Positions 1 to 6,301 are shown, numbered from the stretch's first letter. The stretch: 8,241 nucleotides of DNA from Gammaproteobacteria bacterium (GCA_029881775.1 JAOULY010000062.1:1-8241), one strand, 5' to 3'. Numbers and translations are program-made. Notes: generated by a model from the letters alone, not told the origin.

Positions 1-1449
1 CACAATGCGAAACGCCTCGGTGCAATGGGCCCCGCACTGTTACCCGGCAATCTCAAGCGCCTGCGCAAAAATGACGCTGTTGATGTCATAACAAACGGCC
101 GTGCTGCCACGCAAATGCCCGCCTTTGCGGACAAGCTGTCAGAAAAGGACGTCATGGCACTGGTTGAATATATATATACCCCGCCTGAGGAAATACCTGC
201 CTGGGGCCTGCCGGAAATCAGCGCCAGCCACATAATCCACAATCGTGAATCCGCACTGCCGGACAAGCCGGTGTTCAAGGTCGATGACTTGCTGAACATG
301 TTCCTGGTCGTGGAACTGGGTGACCACCATGTCACACTGCTGGATGGCGACCGCATGGAACCGATACACCGTTTCAAGACACGCTTTGCCCTGCACGGCG
401 GGCCCAAGTACTCGTCTTCCGGCCGTTTCGTCTACTTTGCATCGCGTGACGGCTGGATCAGCAAATACGATATCTACAACCTGAAGCTGGTAGCCGAGAT
501 CCGCGCCGGTATCAACACCCGTAACCTTGCAGTGTCCGCCGATGATCGCTATGTAATGGTTGCAAACTACCTGCCGCATTCACTGGTACTGCTGGACGCA
601 ACCGACCTGAAACCGATCAAGCTGTATGACGTTAAGGACAACAGCGGGAAAACATCCCGTGTCAGCGCCGTTTACACCGCACCACCGCGCAACAGTTTTA
701 TCGCCGCACTCAAGGACATCCAGGAAGTCTGGGAGATTTCCTATGATGACAATCCGCCCATCGGTTTCGACGGCTGGGTACATGACTACCGCCCCGACTC
801 CGGTGAAAACGTCGAACCTGAACCCTTCCCGGTTCGACGTATCGAGGTCGGTGATTACATCGATGATTTCTTCTTCGACCAGGAATACACGGCTCTTATA
901 GGGGCCTCGCGTGACGGCAAGGGACAGGTGGTCGACATGGACGTCCGCAGGGTCATCGTCGCGGACCTGGAGCTGCCGGGCATGCCACACCTGGGCTCGG
1001 GAATTACCTGGGAGTACAAGGGCCGCCCGGTACTGGCAACACCGAACCTGAAAACAGGTAACGTCACTGTAATCGACATGGAATCCTGGAAACCTGTCAA
1101 ACACATTGAAACCATGGGCCCCGGCTTTTTCATGCGCAGCCACGAAAACACCCCGTACGCCTGGGTCGATGTATTCTTCGGTGCCAACAAGGACGTGATG
1201 CACGTTATCGACAAGAATACCCTCGAAATCGTCAAGACCCTGCGGCCCGTGCCGGGCAAGACAGCGGCCCACGTCGAGTTCACGCGTGACGGCAAATATG
1301 CGCTGTTAAGCATCTGGGACCCGGACGGCGCGGTGATCGTCTACGATGCCAAAACGCTGGAGGAAGTGAAACGACTGCCAATGAACAAACCGTCGGGCAA
1401 GTACAACATTTACAACAAAACCCGCTACTCGGCAGGCACCAGCCACTGA
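1..1449 (+). CDS. nirN: NirN-like cytochrome c / cytochrome d1 protein (dihydro-heme d1 dehydrogenase), 5'-truncated
   Basis: The frame is open from the first base, so the gene begins upstream; 482 codons are visible before TGA. The first visible residue is His, followed by NAKRLGAMGPALLPG. This is what follows the His of a c-type CxxCH heme site, so the two heme cysteines probably lie just outside the window. The axial Met is in ATQMPAF (visible residue 39), which closes a small cytochrome c domain of about 90 residues. The rest is an eight-bladed d1-type propeller with the NirN-like stretches ALHGGPKYSSSGRFVYFASR, INTRNLAV, PHLGSGITW, SHENTPYAW and KYNIYNK, ending in GTSH. NirN is a periplasmic protein that oxidises dihydro-heme d1 to heme d1, the last step of cofactor synthesis for NirS. 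NirF resembles the propeller but lacks the cytochrome c domain; NirS itself matches less well. About 30-45 N-terminal residues, including a signal peptide, should be missing. The gene is probably the end of a nir operon. Confidence 0.88.
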   Translation, partial: HNAKRLGAMGPALLPGNLKRLRKNDAVDVITNGRAATQMPAFADKLSEKDVMALVEYIYTPPEEIPAWGLPEISASHIIHNRESALPDKPVFKVDDLLNMFLVVELGDHHVTLLDGDRMEPIHRFKTRFALHGGPKYSSSGRFVYFASRDGWISKYDIYNLKLVAEIRAGINTRNLAVSADDRYVMVANYLPHSLVLLDATDLKPIKLYDVKDNSGKTSRVSAVYTAPPRNSFIAALKDIQEVWEISYDDNPPIGFDGWVHDYRPDSGENVEPEPFPVRRIEVGDYIDDFFFDQEYTALIGASRDGKGQVVDMDVRRVIVADLELPGMPHLGSGITWEYKGRPVLATPNLKTGNVTVIDMESWKPVKHIETMGPGFFMRSHENTPYAWVDVFFGANKDVMHVIDKNTLEIVKTLRPVPGKTAAHVEFTRDGKYALLSIWDPDGAVIVYDAKTLEEVKRLPMNKPSGKYNIYNKTRYSAGTSH

Positions 1450-2445
1450 TTATTTAATGTGCTGTTCCCTGTTTTTATCAGTCAATGCCTTCAGGAAACT
1501 TGTAATATCGCTTACCTGCTGGTCTGTAAGTTCTTCGTCCAGCTGCAGCCTGGCCATCTTGCGTACGGCTTCTTCGAGTGTATTGATTTTCCCGTCATGG
1601 AAATAAGGCGCGGTTAAGGCCACGTTACGCAGCGCCGCCACCTTGAAAACCATGTGATCGTTTTCGTCCTTCGTCAGCTCGTATATGCCCTTGTCAGCCT
1701 GGTTTTCGTAGGGATTCTCCTTGCCGAGCGGTTCAAATGTCTCGCCGCCGAGAAGTATTCCATCATGACATGTCTTGCAATCGACCTTTATGAATGTTTC
1801 AAGCCCCCTTTTCTCAGCCTTGCTTAATGCGTCAGCATCGCCGTTCATGAAATCATCGAAACGGCTTGGTGTTATCAAGGTGCGCTCAAAGGCGGCTATG
1901 GCCTCGGCAATATTCTGGTAGGTGATAGACGGCTCATCGCCGGGGAACGCTGCCGCAAAAGCAGTCCGGTATTCGGCAATATCCCTTATCTTGTTTTCCA
2001 CGGCCTGCTCGTCGGGCATACCCATTTCGATTTGATTCAGAATCGGGCCCTTGGCCTGCTCGACCAGGTCCTCTGCACGCCCGTCCCAGAACTGGCTGTC
2101 CTGCCAGCCAGCATTCAGCACCGTCGGACTGTTGCGCGTTCCCTGCTCGCCTCTTGCACCCGGCGAGGTCGGCAGATTATCGACGCCGGCAAAGCCGTCC
2201 TCGAGACGGTGGCAGGAGGCGCAGGACTGGGTGTCATTGACAGACAGGCGTTTTTCAAAATAGAGCTTTCTTCCCAGCGCTATGCGTTGTGCCGTGTCAT
2301 TCTCCGATCCCGGCATGGCATCCGGCAAAGGTGAAAAATAGCGGTTTGCGCGACTAATCAGCAGATCAGCATCAGCATCAGCAGCGAGAATGCTGCTTGT
2401 CGCCAGCAACAGGGAGGTAATAACTATCCAGACGCTATGTTTCAT
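1450..2445 (-). CDS. Diheme cytochrome c peroxidase (CcpA/MauG family), periplasmic
   Basis: This 331-residue protein starts with a Sec signal peptide (residues 1-21, hydrophobic core VIVITSLLLATSS-like, cleavage near ILAA). It has two c-type heme sites, CASCH at 75-79 and CKTCH at 223-227. Family hallmarks are LGRKLYFEKRLS, HRLEDGFAG, RNSPTVLNA, FWDGRAEDL, an IEMG element and LRNVALTAPYFHDG near 270-285. The length is typical for bacterial cytochrome c peroxidases. Such enzymes reduce H2O2 to water in the periplasm with electrons from cytochrome c or azurin. MauG-like enzymes that oxidise proteins share the fold, so the substrate is an assumption. The start is the only one that gives a proper signal peptide; the ribosome site before it is weak (TAGAGTAG). 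It converges on nirN with no spacer, and the hemerythrin gene lies 166 bp upstream on the same strand. FNR-type control is common for this family, but no box is seen directly in front of it. Confidence 0.92.
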   Translation of the reverse strand: MKHSVWIVITSLLLATSSILAADADADLLISRANRYFSPLPDAMPGSENDTAQRIALGRKLYFEKRLSVNDTQSCASCHRLEDGFAGVDNLPTSPGARGEQGTRNSPTVLNAGWQDSQFWDGRAEDLVEQAKGPILNQIEMGMPDEQAVENKIRDIAEYRTAFAAAFPGDEPSITYQNIAEAIAAFERTLITPSRFDDFMNGDADALSKAEKRGLETFIKVDCKTCHDGILLGGETFEPLGKENPYENQADKGIYELTKDENDHMVFKVAALRNVALTAPYFHDGKINTLEEAVRKMARLQLDEELTDQQVSDITSFLKALTDKNREQHIK

Positions 2446-2611
2446 GTCTACTCTACATTTTATCTGTCAGATCACACAGGCTCCGGGAGAAAATCCGCCT
2501 GCTTCCAGTAAGCAAGATTAGCTCACCCGGCCCGATATTCAACCGGCACCCGTCTTTGGCTTTGTGGGGAAATCACCGGCTTGACCGGGGAGGTTTTGCG
2601 GCAGGGACTTG

Positions 2612-3178
2612 CTAGCGCACACCCTTGTCTATGAGGAAACTGCTGTATTGCTTGTCGGTGCCATTGATATGGTTGATCAGCCAGCCCTGCAAGTAATCAA
2701 CGGCGTGGCCCATGGCCTTATCGTGGTCTTTCTCGTACTCGGCCAGCACCTTATCAACTTCCGCGATCATCGCTTTATGCTGTGCCCGGTGTGCCTCGAA
2801 GTCGGGATAACCATTGTCCTCCATCAACGCTTCCTCGTAGGAGAAATGTGTCTTGGTATAATCGACCAGTTCGGCCAGCGCCTCCCGTTCAAAATTTTCA
2901 CCGGTGGAATAGTCCACGGCAGTCGTCAGCTGGTTGATCAGGTTGACGAGTTTTCTGTGCTGCTGGTCTATGGAATCGATACCGACATTGTATGCGTCTT
3001 TCCAGACAATAAATTTCTTTGCCGACAGCTTTCTGTGGATGAATGGAATAGCGACAAGTATGGCCACCAGGGCCCAGGCCAGGGGGCTGGTGGGACCGGC
3101 CATGAGCCCCAGAATTGCCGCCGTTATGAGGCCCAGCATCAGCAGCGCAACACCGAACATACTCAGATTCTTATTCAT
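2612..3178 (-). CDS. Membrane-anchored bacteriohemerythrin
   Basis: This 188-residue protein has two membrane helices at the N-terminus (about 6-27 and 32-47), then a hemerythrin domain (about 59-185). All seven expected non-heme di-iron ligands are visible: His74 (DQQH), His111 and Glu115 (HFSYEE), His130 and His134 (EAHRAQH), His170 and Asp175 (NHINGTD). Bacteriohemerythrins bind O2 reversibly and some respond to NO or iron; tethering places this one at the membrane near the respiratory enzymes. The short helix hairpin with the domain after it suggests a cytoplasmic di-iron domain, which is inference. An AGGA ribosome site lies about 8 nt before the ATG. The gene reads away from the heme-copper operon and shares its upstream region, with an FNR box at 3390-3403, with the small membrane gene at 3507. 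Whether it supplies O2, buffers NO or senses either gas cannot be told from sequence. Confidence 0.9.
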   Translation of the reverse strand: MNKNLSMFGVALLMLGLITAAILGLMAGPTSPLAWALVAILVAIPFIHRKLSAKKFIVWKDAYNVGIDSIDQQHRKLVNLINQLTTAVDYSTGENFEREALAELVDYTKTHFSYEEALMEDNGYPDFEAHRAQHKAMIAEVDKVLAEYEKDHDKAMGHAVDYLQGWLINHINGTDKQYSSFLIDKGVR

Positions 3179-3213
3179 GTGGATATCCTAGCATAGTAGC
3201 CGGTCTGTAATTA

Positions 3214-3231
3214 AGCCGGCTCCCGCCGGTT
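3214..3231 (-). other. Hairpin in the presumed hemerythrin leader
   Basis: The arms CCGGC (3216-3220) and GCCGG (3225-3229) enclose a TCCC loop and extend by one G-U and one A-U pair. Read on the minus strand, the stem is followed by TTAATTA, which is too poor in U for a convincing terminator. It ends about 36 nt before the hemerythrin start and could affect mRNA stability or attenuation. Confidence 0.3.
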
Positions 3232-3267
3232 GACTGCAAACCCTGCCTCGAGGTTGTTGGCAGATTT

Positions 3268-3283
3268 CCCGGCCATGGCCGGG
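3268..3283. repeat. 16-bp perfect palindrome CCCGGCCATGGCCGGG
   Basis: The sequence equals its own reverse complement over all 16 bases, so as RNA it forms a 6-bp GC stem with a CATG loop. No U-tract follows on either strand, so it is not a typical terminator. It lies 90 bp upstream of the hemerythrin start and could be a leader hairpin or a protein-binding site. Confidence 0.45.
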
Positions 3284-3389
3284 TGTTCTCTGTCGCTTCG
3301 CCATCGCACCGGCAAAACCGCTCATGGTGCAGAATGGGTCGGCTCACGGACAATCAGGAGTAACTTACAACTGTAACCAGCCGCGCACT

Positions 3390-3403
3390 TTGATCTCCAT
3401 CAA
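3390..3403. promoter_or_regulatory. FNR/ANR-type operator TTGATCTCCATCAA
   Basis: This is an exact match to the FNR consensus TTGAT-N4-ATCAA, recognised by CRP/FNR-family regulators such as FNR, ANR and DNR. A further half-site GTCAA follows at once (3404-3408). On the plus strand TAGAAA (3426-3431) starts 29.5 bp from the box centre, the geometry of a class II activated promoter centred at -41.5, giving a start near 3438 for the gene at 3507. On the minus strand TAAGTT (3367 to 3362) has the same spacing, so the box may also serve hemerythrin. The regulator itself is not in the window. Confidence 0.72.
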
Positions 3404-3425
3404 GTCAATTCCTCCCGCAACCGGA

Positions 3426-3431
3426 TAGAAA
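3426..3431 (+). promoter_or_regulatory. Candidate -10 element TAGAAA for the small membrane gene
   Basis: It matches TATAAT at four of six positions and lies at the class II distance from the FNR box at 3390-3403. The predicted transcription start near 3438 leaves a leader of about 70 nt before the ATG at 3507. It is supported mainly by spacing. Confidence 0.4.
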
Positions 3432-3465
3432 CAGTCCAGACACACCGACCGGATACACGGAGGTG

Positions 3466-3485
3466 CCGGGTGTTATTTTTCCCGG
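3466..3485 (+). other. Hairpin in the leader of the small membrane gene
   Basis: The arms CCGGG (3466-3470) and CCCGG (3481-3485) enclose a U-rich 10-nt loop, with two possible G-U pairs outside. It ends 21 nt before the ATG at 3507. The U-run is in the loop rather than after the stem, so it is not a normal terminator. Confidence 0.25.
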
Positions 3486-3506
3486 TGATTGGGTTAAGCT
3501 ATCCGC

Positions 3507-3689
3507 ATGACAATCCTGTACTTCACGCTTGCGGCTATTATTCTGTACCTGGCGGCCGACTGGATCCTCAGGCGCATTGAAACGGCTGCAGGCCGGCAGC
3601 TGGAGCACCGCAGCCTGGTGTTTTTTGTCATTCTATTGACGATGGCCGTGACCTCATTTGGCCTCATTCGCAACCTGACCGGCCAGTAG
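3507..3689 (+). CDS. Small two-helix membrane protein of unknown function
   Basis: I do not recognise a named family. The 60-residue product has two membrane helices (about 2-20 and 37-57) joined by a charged loop, RRIETAAGRQLEHRS, rich in Arg and Glu. By the positive-inside rule the loop is probably cytoplasmic, with both termini outside. There is no signal-peptide cleavage site and no metal-binding motif. The ribosome site is weak (possibly TTAAG about 8 nt before the ATG), which lowers confidence. Support comes from its clean two-helix composition and its position behind an FNR box at promoter spacing. It also points the same way as the heme-copper operon 170 bp downstream. It may be an accessory or assembly factor for that complex, but this is only contextual inference. 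Confidence 0.6.
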   Translation: MTILYFTLAAIILYLAADWILRRIETAAGRQLEHRSLVFFVILLTMAVTSFGLIRNLTGQ

Positions 3690-3754
3690 GACACTGCTTA
3701 GATAAACCACCGGAGCTGTCAGGCACCGAATAATCATCCCGGAGTCGTGCCCTA

Positions 3755-3768
3755 TTGACCTAGGTCAA
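3755..3768. promoter_or_regulatory. FNR/DNR/NNR-type operator TTGACCTAGGTCAA
   Basis: This 14-bp perfect palindrome has the form TTGAC-N4-GTCAA, the half-site type of DNR/NNR/FixK-like members of the CRP/FNR family. It lies 91 bp before the first gene of the heme-copper operon. Candidate -10 elements follow: TAGTCT (3789-3794), starting 27.5 bp from the centre, and TCCTAT (3793-3798), starting 31.5 bp from it. Both are about 2 bp off the ideal class II spacing. It probably drives the four-gene operon. Confidence 0.68.
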
Positions 3769-3846
3769 GGAGTACGCCTGCCATTGTGTAGTCTCCTATC
3801 GGCTAATAGTATGCGACAAATCGTCGCGCTGATAACCAACAAGCCC

Positions 3847-3852
3847 AGGAGG
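3847..3852 (+). promoter_or_regulatory. Strong Shine-Dalgarno site AGGAGG
   Basis: A full AGGAGG lies 7 nt before the ATG at 3860. It fixes the start of a gene too short to be obvious otherwise and is the best evidence that the 57-residue frame is translated. Confidence 0.85.
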
Positions 3853-3859
3853 CAACAGA

Positions 3860-4033
3860 ATGGCCGACACCGAACATTCCAGTGCGTCAGATACAGACGA
3901 CGAGCGTATCCCCGCCATGCAACGCATTCTTGATAATCCGTTCCTGCTGCTGTTCCTGGGCGTCGTGGTGCCAACGGTGTTCTACGTGATCTGGGGCATC
4001 ATGGAAATCGTCACCATTCCAATCGCAAAGTAA
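3860..4033 (+). CDS. Small one-helix subunit of the heme-copper complex (CbaD/subunit IIa-like)
   Basis: This 57-residue protein has an acidic, Ser-rich, soluble N-terminus (residues 1-24, with DTDDER). One membrane helix follows (about 27-48, FLLLFLGVVVPTVFYVIWGI) and then a short tail ending in PIAK. The full AGGAGG ribosome site and the 18-nt gap to the CuA subunit show that it belongs to the operon. In Thermus ba3 oxidase the single-helix subunit IIa (CbaD) is encoded in the same place, directly before subunits II and I. I assign the role from that synteny and from topology, not from sequence identity, because such tiny subunits are poorly conserved. It probably packs against subunits I and II and stabilises them in the inner membrane. 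Confidence 0.75.
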   Translation: MADTEHSSASDTDDERIPAMQRILDNPFLLLFLGVVVPTVFYVIWGIMEIVTIPIAK

Positions 4034-4051
4034 CCCAAGGGAGCACAAACC

Positions 4052-4585
4052 ATGGCTATTTCTCCTCCCCCGCAGCGTATCTGGTGGAACCTGCCCGTTG
4101 CACGTTCAGAAATTATCTGGGTCATCGTGGCCTTTACCTGGGGCCTGGTGATGTTCTCCGCCATGGTCTACTGGCACATGGAAGGTGAGCAGAATCTCTC
4201 CAACGAAGCCTATCGCATTACACCTGAAGCATTTGCCGAGAAGACCAACGCCATGGTGGAGCAATACCAGGTGCGCGAAGAATCAGGCATACCGGTTGTG
4301 CATCCACCACCCGGCAGCGATGTTTACCTGATTGCCCGGCTGTGGCAGTGGTGGCCCATTATCGAATTCGAGAAAGGCCAGTCCTACCGGCTACACCTGT
4401 CATCGATGGACTGGCTGCACGGGTTCTCGCTGCAGCCTGTCAATATCAACCTGGAGATCCACCCCGGGTATGACATGGTTATCACGGTTACTCCGAGCGA
4501 GTCTGGTGAATTCGGTGTGATATGCAATGAATTCTGCGGCATTGGCCATCACAACATGATCGGCAAAATTTACGTTACTGAATAA
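4052..4585 (+). CDS. Heme-copper oxidoreductase subunit II with CuA centre (CbaB/NorY-like)
   Basis: This 177-residue protein has one membrane helix (about 20-41) and a periplasmic cupredoxin domain. It is short, like subunit II of ba3-type enzymes; A-family subunit II proteins usually have two helices and are longer. The CuA ligands are all present: His123 (DWLHGF), Cys158, Glu160 (backbone), Cys162, His166 and Met169, in CNEFCGIGHHNM. CuA takes electrons from a soluble cytochrome c or cupredoxin and passes them to the low-spin heme of subunit I. An AAGGGAG ribosome site precedes the ATG, and the next gene starts after 14 nt, so subunits I and II are translated together. If subunit I is a nitric oxide reductase, this is the counterpart of NorY in the norSY-senC clusters of ammonia oxidisers. 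Canonical cNOR instead uses a cytochrome c subunit. A CuA partner alone does not tell the two activities apart. Confidence 0.93.
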   Translation: MAISPPPQRIWWNLPVARSEIIWVIVAFTWGLVMFSAMVYWHMEGEQNLSNEAYRITPEAFAEKTNAMVEQYQVREESGIPVVHPPPGSDVYLIARLWQWWPIIEFEKGQSYRLHLSSMDWLHGFSLQPVNINLEIHPGYDMVITVTPSESGEFGVICNEFCGIGHHNMIGKIYVTE

Positions 4586-4599
4586 CGGGGAGACACGAT

Positions 4600-6276
4600 A
4601 TGTCAGACTTTAATCATCGCGTTTGCCCGGCCACCGGGTTACGCATTCATAAATCCGCAGAAAACCTGATCAAGGCGAATGCGTTTGTGTCCATCGTTTT
4701 TCTGGCTGTCGGCGGCCTGTTTGGACTGCTGGTCGCACTCACCCGCTGGCCCGGAGTGCACCTCCTCCCGGCCGACTGGTTCTACCTGGCGCTGACCGCG
4801 CACGGTCTCGATGTACTGCTGGTGTGGATTATCTTTTTCGAAATAGCGGTCATGTACTTTGCCTCGGCGGTATTGCTGAACTCAAGGCTGGCCACGCCGC
4901 GCTGGGCCTGGGCAGGTTTTGTGCTCATGATTATCGGTGCGGCCACCACCAATGTCGCAGTCCTGCAGGGTAATTCCAGTGTCATGTTCACCTCCTACGT
5001 GCCGATGCAGGCAGCGCCCCATTTCTACCTGGGTCTGATCCTGTTCGCGGTCGGCGCATTGATCGGCTGCTTTGTCTTTTTCGGTACCCTGGTAGTCGCA
5101 AAGGATGAAAAGACCTACAAGGGGTCGATCCCGCTGGTGACGTTCGGCGCAATGGTCGCCGCCATCATCGCCGTGTTCACGATTGCCTCGGGTGCGATCG
5201 TGCTCATCCCGACTTTCCTCTGGTCACTGGGTCTCATCGGCAACATCGACAGCCTGATGTACCGGACCGTCTGGTGGGCCATGGGTCACTCCTCACAGCA
5301 GATCAACGTCGCGGCACATGTCTCGATCTGGTACATGGTGGCCGCCGTGGTTCTTGGCGCCAGGCCGTTATCGGAGAAGGTCAGCCGTGGCGCCTTCCTG
5401 CTGTACATCCTGTTCCTGCAGCTCGCCAGTGCGCACCACTTGCTGGCGGATCCGGGCCTCAGTTCCGAATGGAAGATATTCAACACCAGTTATGCCATGT
5501 ACCTGGCGGTACTCGGCAGCATGATTCACGGCATGACCGTCCCCGGCTCCATCGAGGCCGCCCAGCGCGCCCGCGGCTTTACCAGCGGCCTGTTCGGCTG
5601 GCTCCGCAATGCGCCATGGGGTAATCCAGCCTTCTCGGCGATGTTCATCTCGCTGGTTACGTTCGGTTTCCTGGGCGGTATTTCCGGCGTCGTCATGGGT
5701 GTCGAGCAGATCAACCTGATCATCCACAACACCATTTATGTACCGGGCCATTTCCATGCAACCGTGGTTCTCGGCACCACGCTGGCCTTTATGGCAGCCA
5801 CCTACCTGCTGATACCACTGATTTTCCAGCGCGAGCTGATTATGAAGAAAGTGGCGATGTGGCAGCCCTACCTGTTCGGTATCGGAGTAACAGGTATCTC
5901 GGTGTTCATGATGGGTGCCGGCACGCTGGGCGTACCGCGCCGGCACTGGGACATCTCGGGTGCGGACTCCATGTTCAAGTTCGACTTCCCGGGCGCAGCC
6001 TACCTGATGATGGGCCTGAATGGCATGTTTGCCATACTGGCAACACTCGGCGGCATTATGTTCGTGGTCGTTGTAGTCGGCTCCCTGCTGTTTGGCAAAC
6101 GCACCGGTGACAAACCACTGGAAGGCCTGACCATGACAACCGTCGCTGAATTCGGCGATGCTGAACATCCGAAGATTCCAGGAACCATTGTCCTGGTCGG
6201 CGTGTTCTTCGTGTCGTTCATCCTGTACTACTTCGTCAACTGGAAGTACCTGGCCGAAGTCTGGCCACTCCGGTAG
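4600..6276 (+). CDS. B-family (ba3-like) heme-copper oxidoreductase subunit I lacking the active-site tyrosine; probable NO reductase
   Basis: This 558-residue protein has about 13-14 membrane segments. It resembles ba3 oxidases in HHLLADPG (279-286), GLFGWLRNAPWGNPAF (330-345), HNTIYVPGHFH (376-386) and VPRRH. The heme and metal ligands are complete: His68 and His386 for the low-spin heme, His384 for the active-site heme, and His230, His279 and His280 for the second metal. In A- and B-family oxygen reductases the helix VI motif is GHPxVY, and the Tyr four after the His is cross-linked to it. Here it reads GHSSQQIN, with Gln234 in that place. The C-family (cbb3) Tyr, six before the helix VII His pair, is Leu273. 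Absence of this Tyr marks nitric oxide reductases, so I infer 2 NO + 2e- + 2H+ to N2O + H2O rather than O2 reduction. The closest described types would be sNOR (NorS) or bNOR. Automatic annotation will probably say cytochrome c oxidase. A GGGGAG ribosome site lies 7 nt before the ATG. Membership of the superfamily is certain; the NOR activity is inferred (about 0.75). Confidence 0.93.
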   Translation: MSDFNHRVCPATGLRIHKSAENLIKANAFVSIVFLAVGGLFGLLVALTRWPGVHLLPADWFYLALTAHGLDVLLVWIIFFEIAVMYFASAVLLNSRLATPRWAWAGFVLMIIGAATTNVAVLQGNSSVMFTSYVPMQAAPHFYLGLILFAVGALIGCFVFFGTLVVAKDEKTYKGSIPLVTFGAMVAAIIAVFTIASGAIVLIPTFLWSLGLIGNIDSLMYRTVWWAMGHSSQQINVAAHVSIWYMVAAVVLGARPLSEKVSRGAFLLYILFLQLASAHHLLADPGLSSEWKIFNTSYAMYLAVLGSMIHGMTVPGSIEAAQRARGFTSGLFGWLRNAPWGNPAFSAMFISLVTFGFLGGISGVVMGVEQINLIIHNTIYVPGHFHATVVLGTTLAFMAATYLLIPLIFQRELIMKKVAMWQPYLFGIGVTGISVFMMGAGTLGVPRRHWDISGADSMFKFDFPGAAYLMMGLNGMFAILATLGGIMFVVVVVGSLLFGKRTGDKPLEGLTMTTVAEFGDAEHPKIPGTIVLVGVFFVSFILYYFVNWKYLAEVWPLR

Positions 6277-6301
6277 GCCGGCTGACAGGGCTGGAATCCC
6301 G

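Larger units (their letters stand above)
3179..3506. other. Divergent intergenic regulatory region (328 bp)
   Basis: This region separates the minus-strand hemerythrin gene from the plus-strand small membrane gene. It holds a perfect FNR-type box (3390-3403), a plausible -10 for the plus strand (3426-3431), a weaker one for the minus strand (3362-3367), a 16-bp perfect palindrome (3268-3283) and two GC-rich hairpins (3214-3231 and 3466-3485). I see no convincing gene in it. The short open frames here lack ribosome sites and recognisable protein features. Confidence 0.6.

Noticed and set aside
580..1272. A 230-codon open frame on the minus strand inside nirN
   Set aside because: It lies wholly opposite a well-supported coding sequence, its translation shows no recognisable domain, and it has no clear ribosome site. 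It is an antisense shadow of a GC-rich gene.
2457..2462. TAAAAT on the minus strand as a -10 element for the peroxidase
   Set aside because: Transcription would begin only about 5 nt before the ATG, leaving no room for a ribosome site, and no -35 match is present.
2574..2590. CCGG-CTTGA-CCGG hairpin downstream of hemerythrin
   Set aside because: Only a 4-bp stem with no U-tract on the minus strand, so it is too weak to call a terminator.
3230..3234. TTGAC half-site upstream of hemerythrin
   Set aside because: The matching right half-site is absent (TGCA then AACCC), so it is probably chance.
5368..6168. A 266-codon open frame on the minus strand inside subunit I
   Set aside because: The product is rich in His, Gln and Arg with no membrane or domain pattern, as expected from the reverse complement of a membrane-protein gene.
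6158..6301. A longer start for the heme prenyltransferase, overlapping subunit I by over 100 bp
   Set aside because: The extra 48 residues are not family-like, while the ATG at 6302 gives the normal length and N-terminus.
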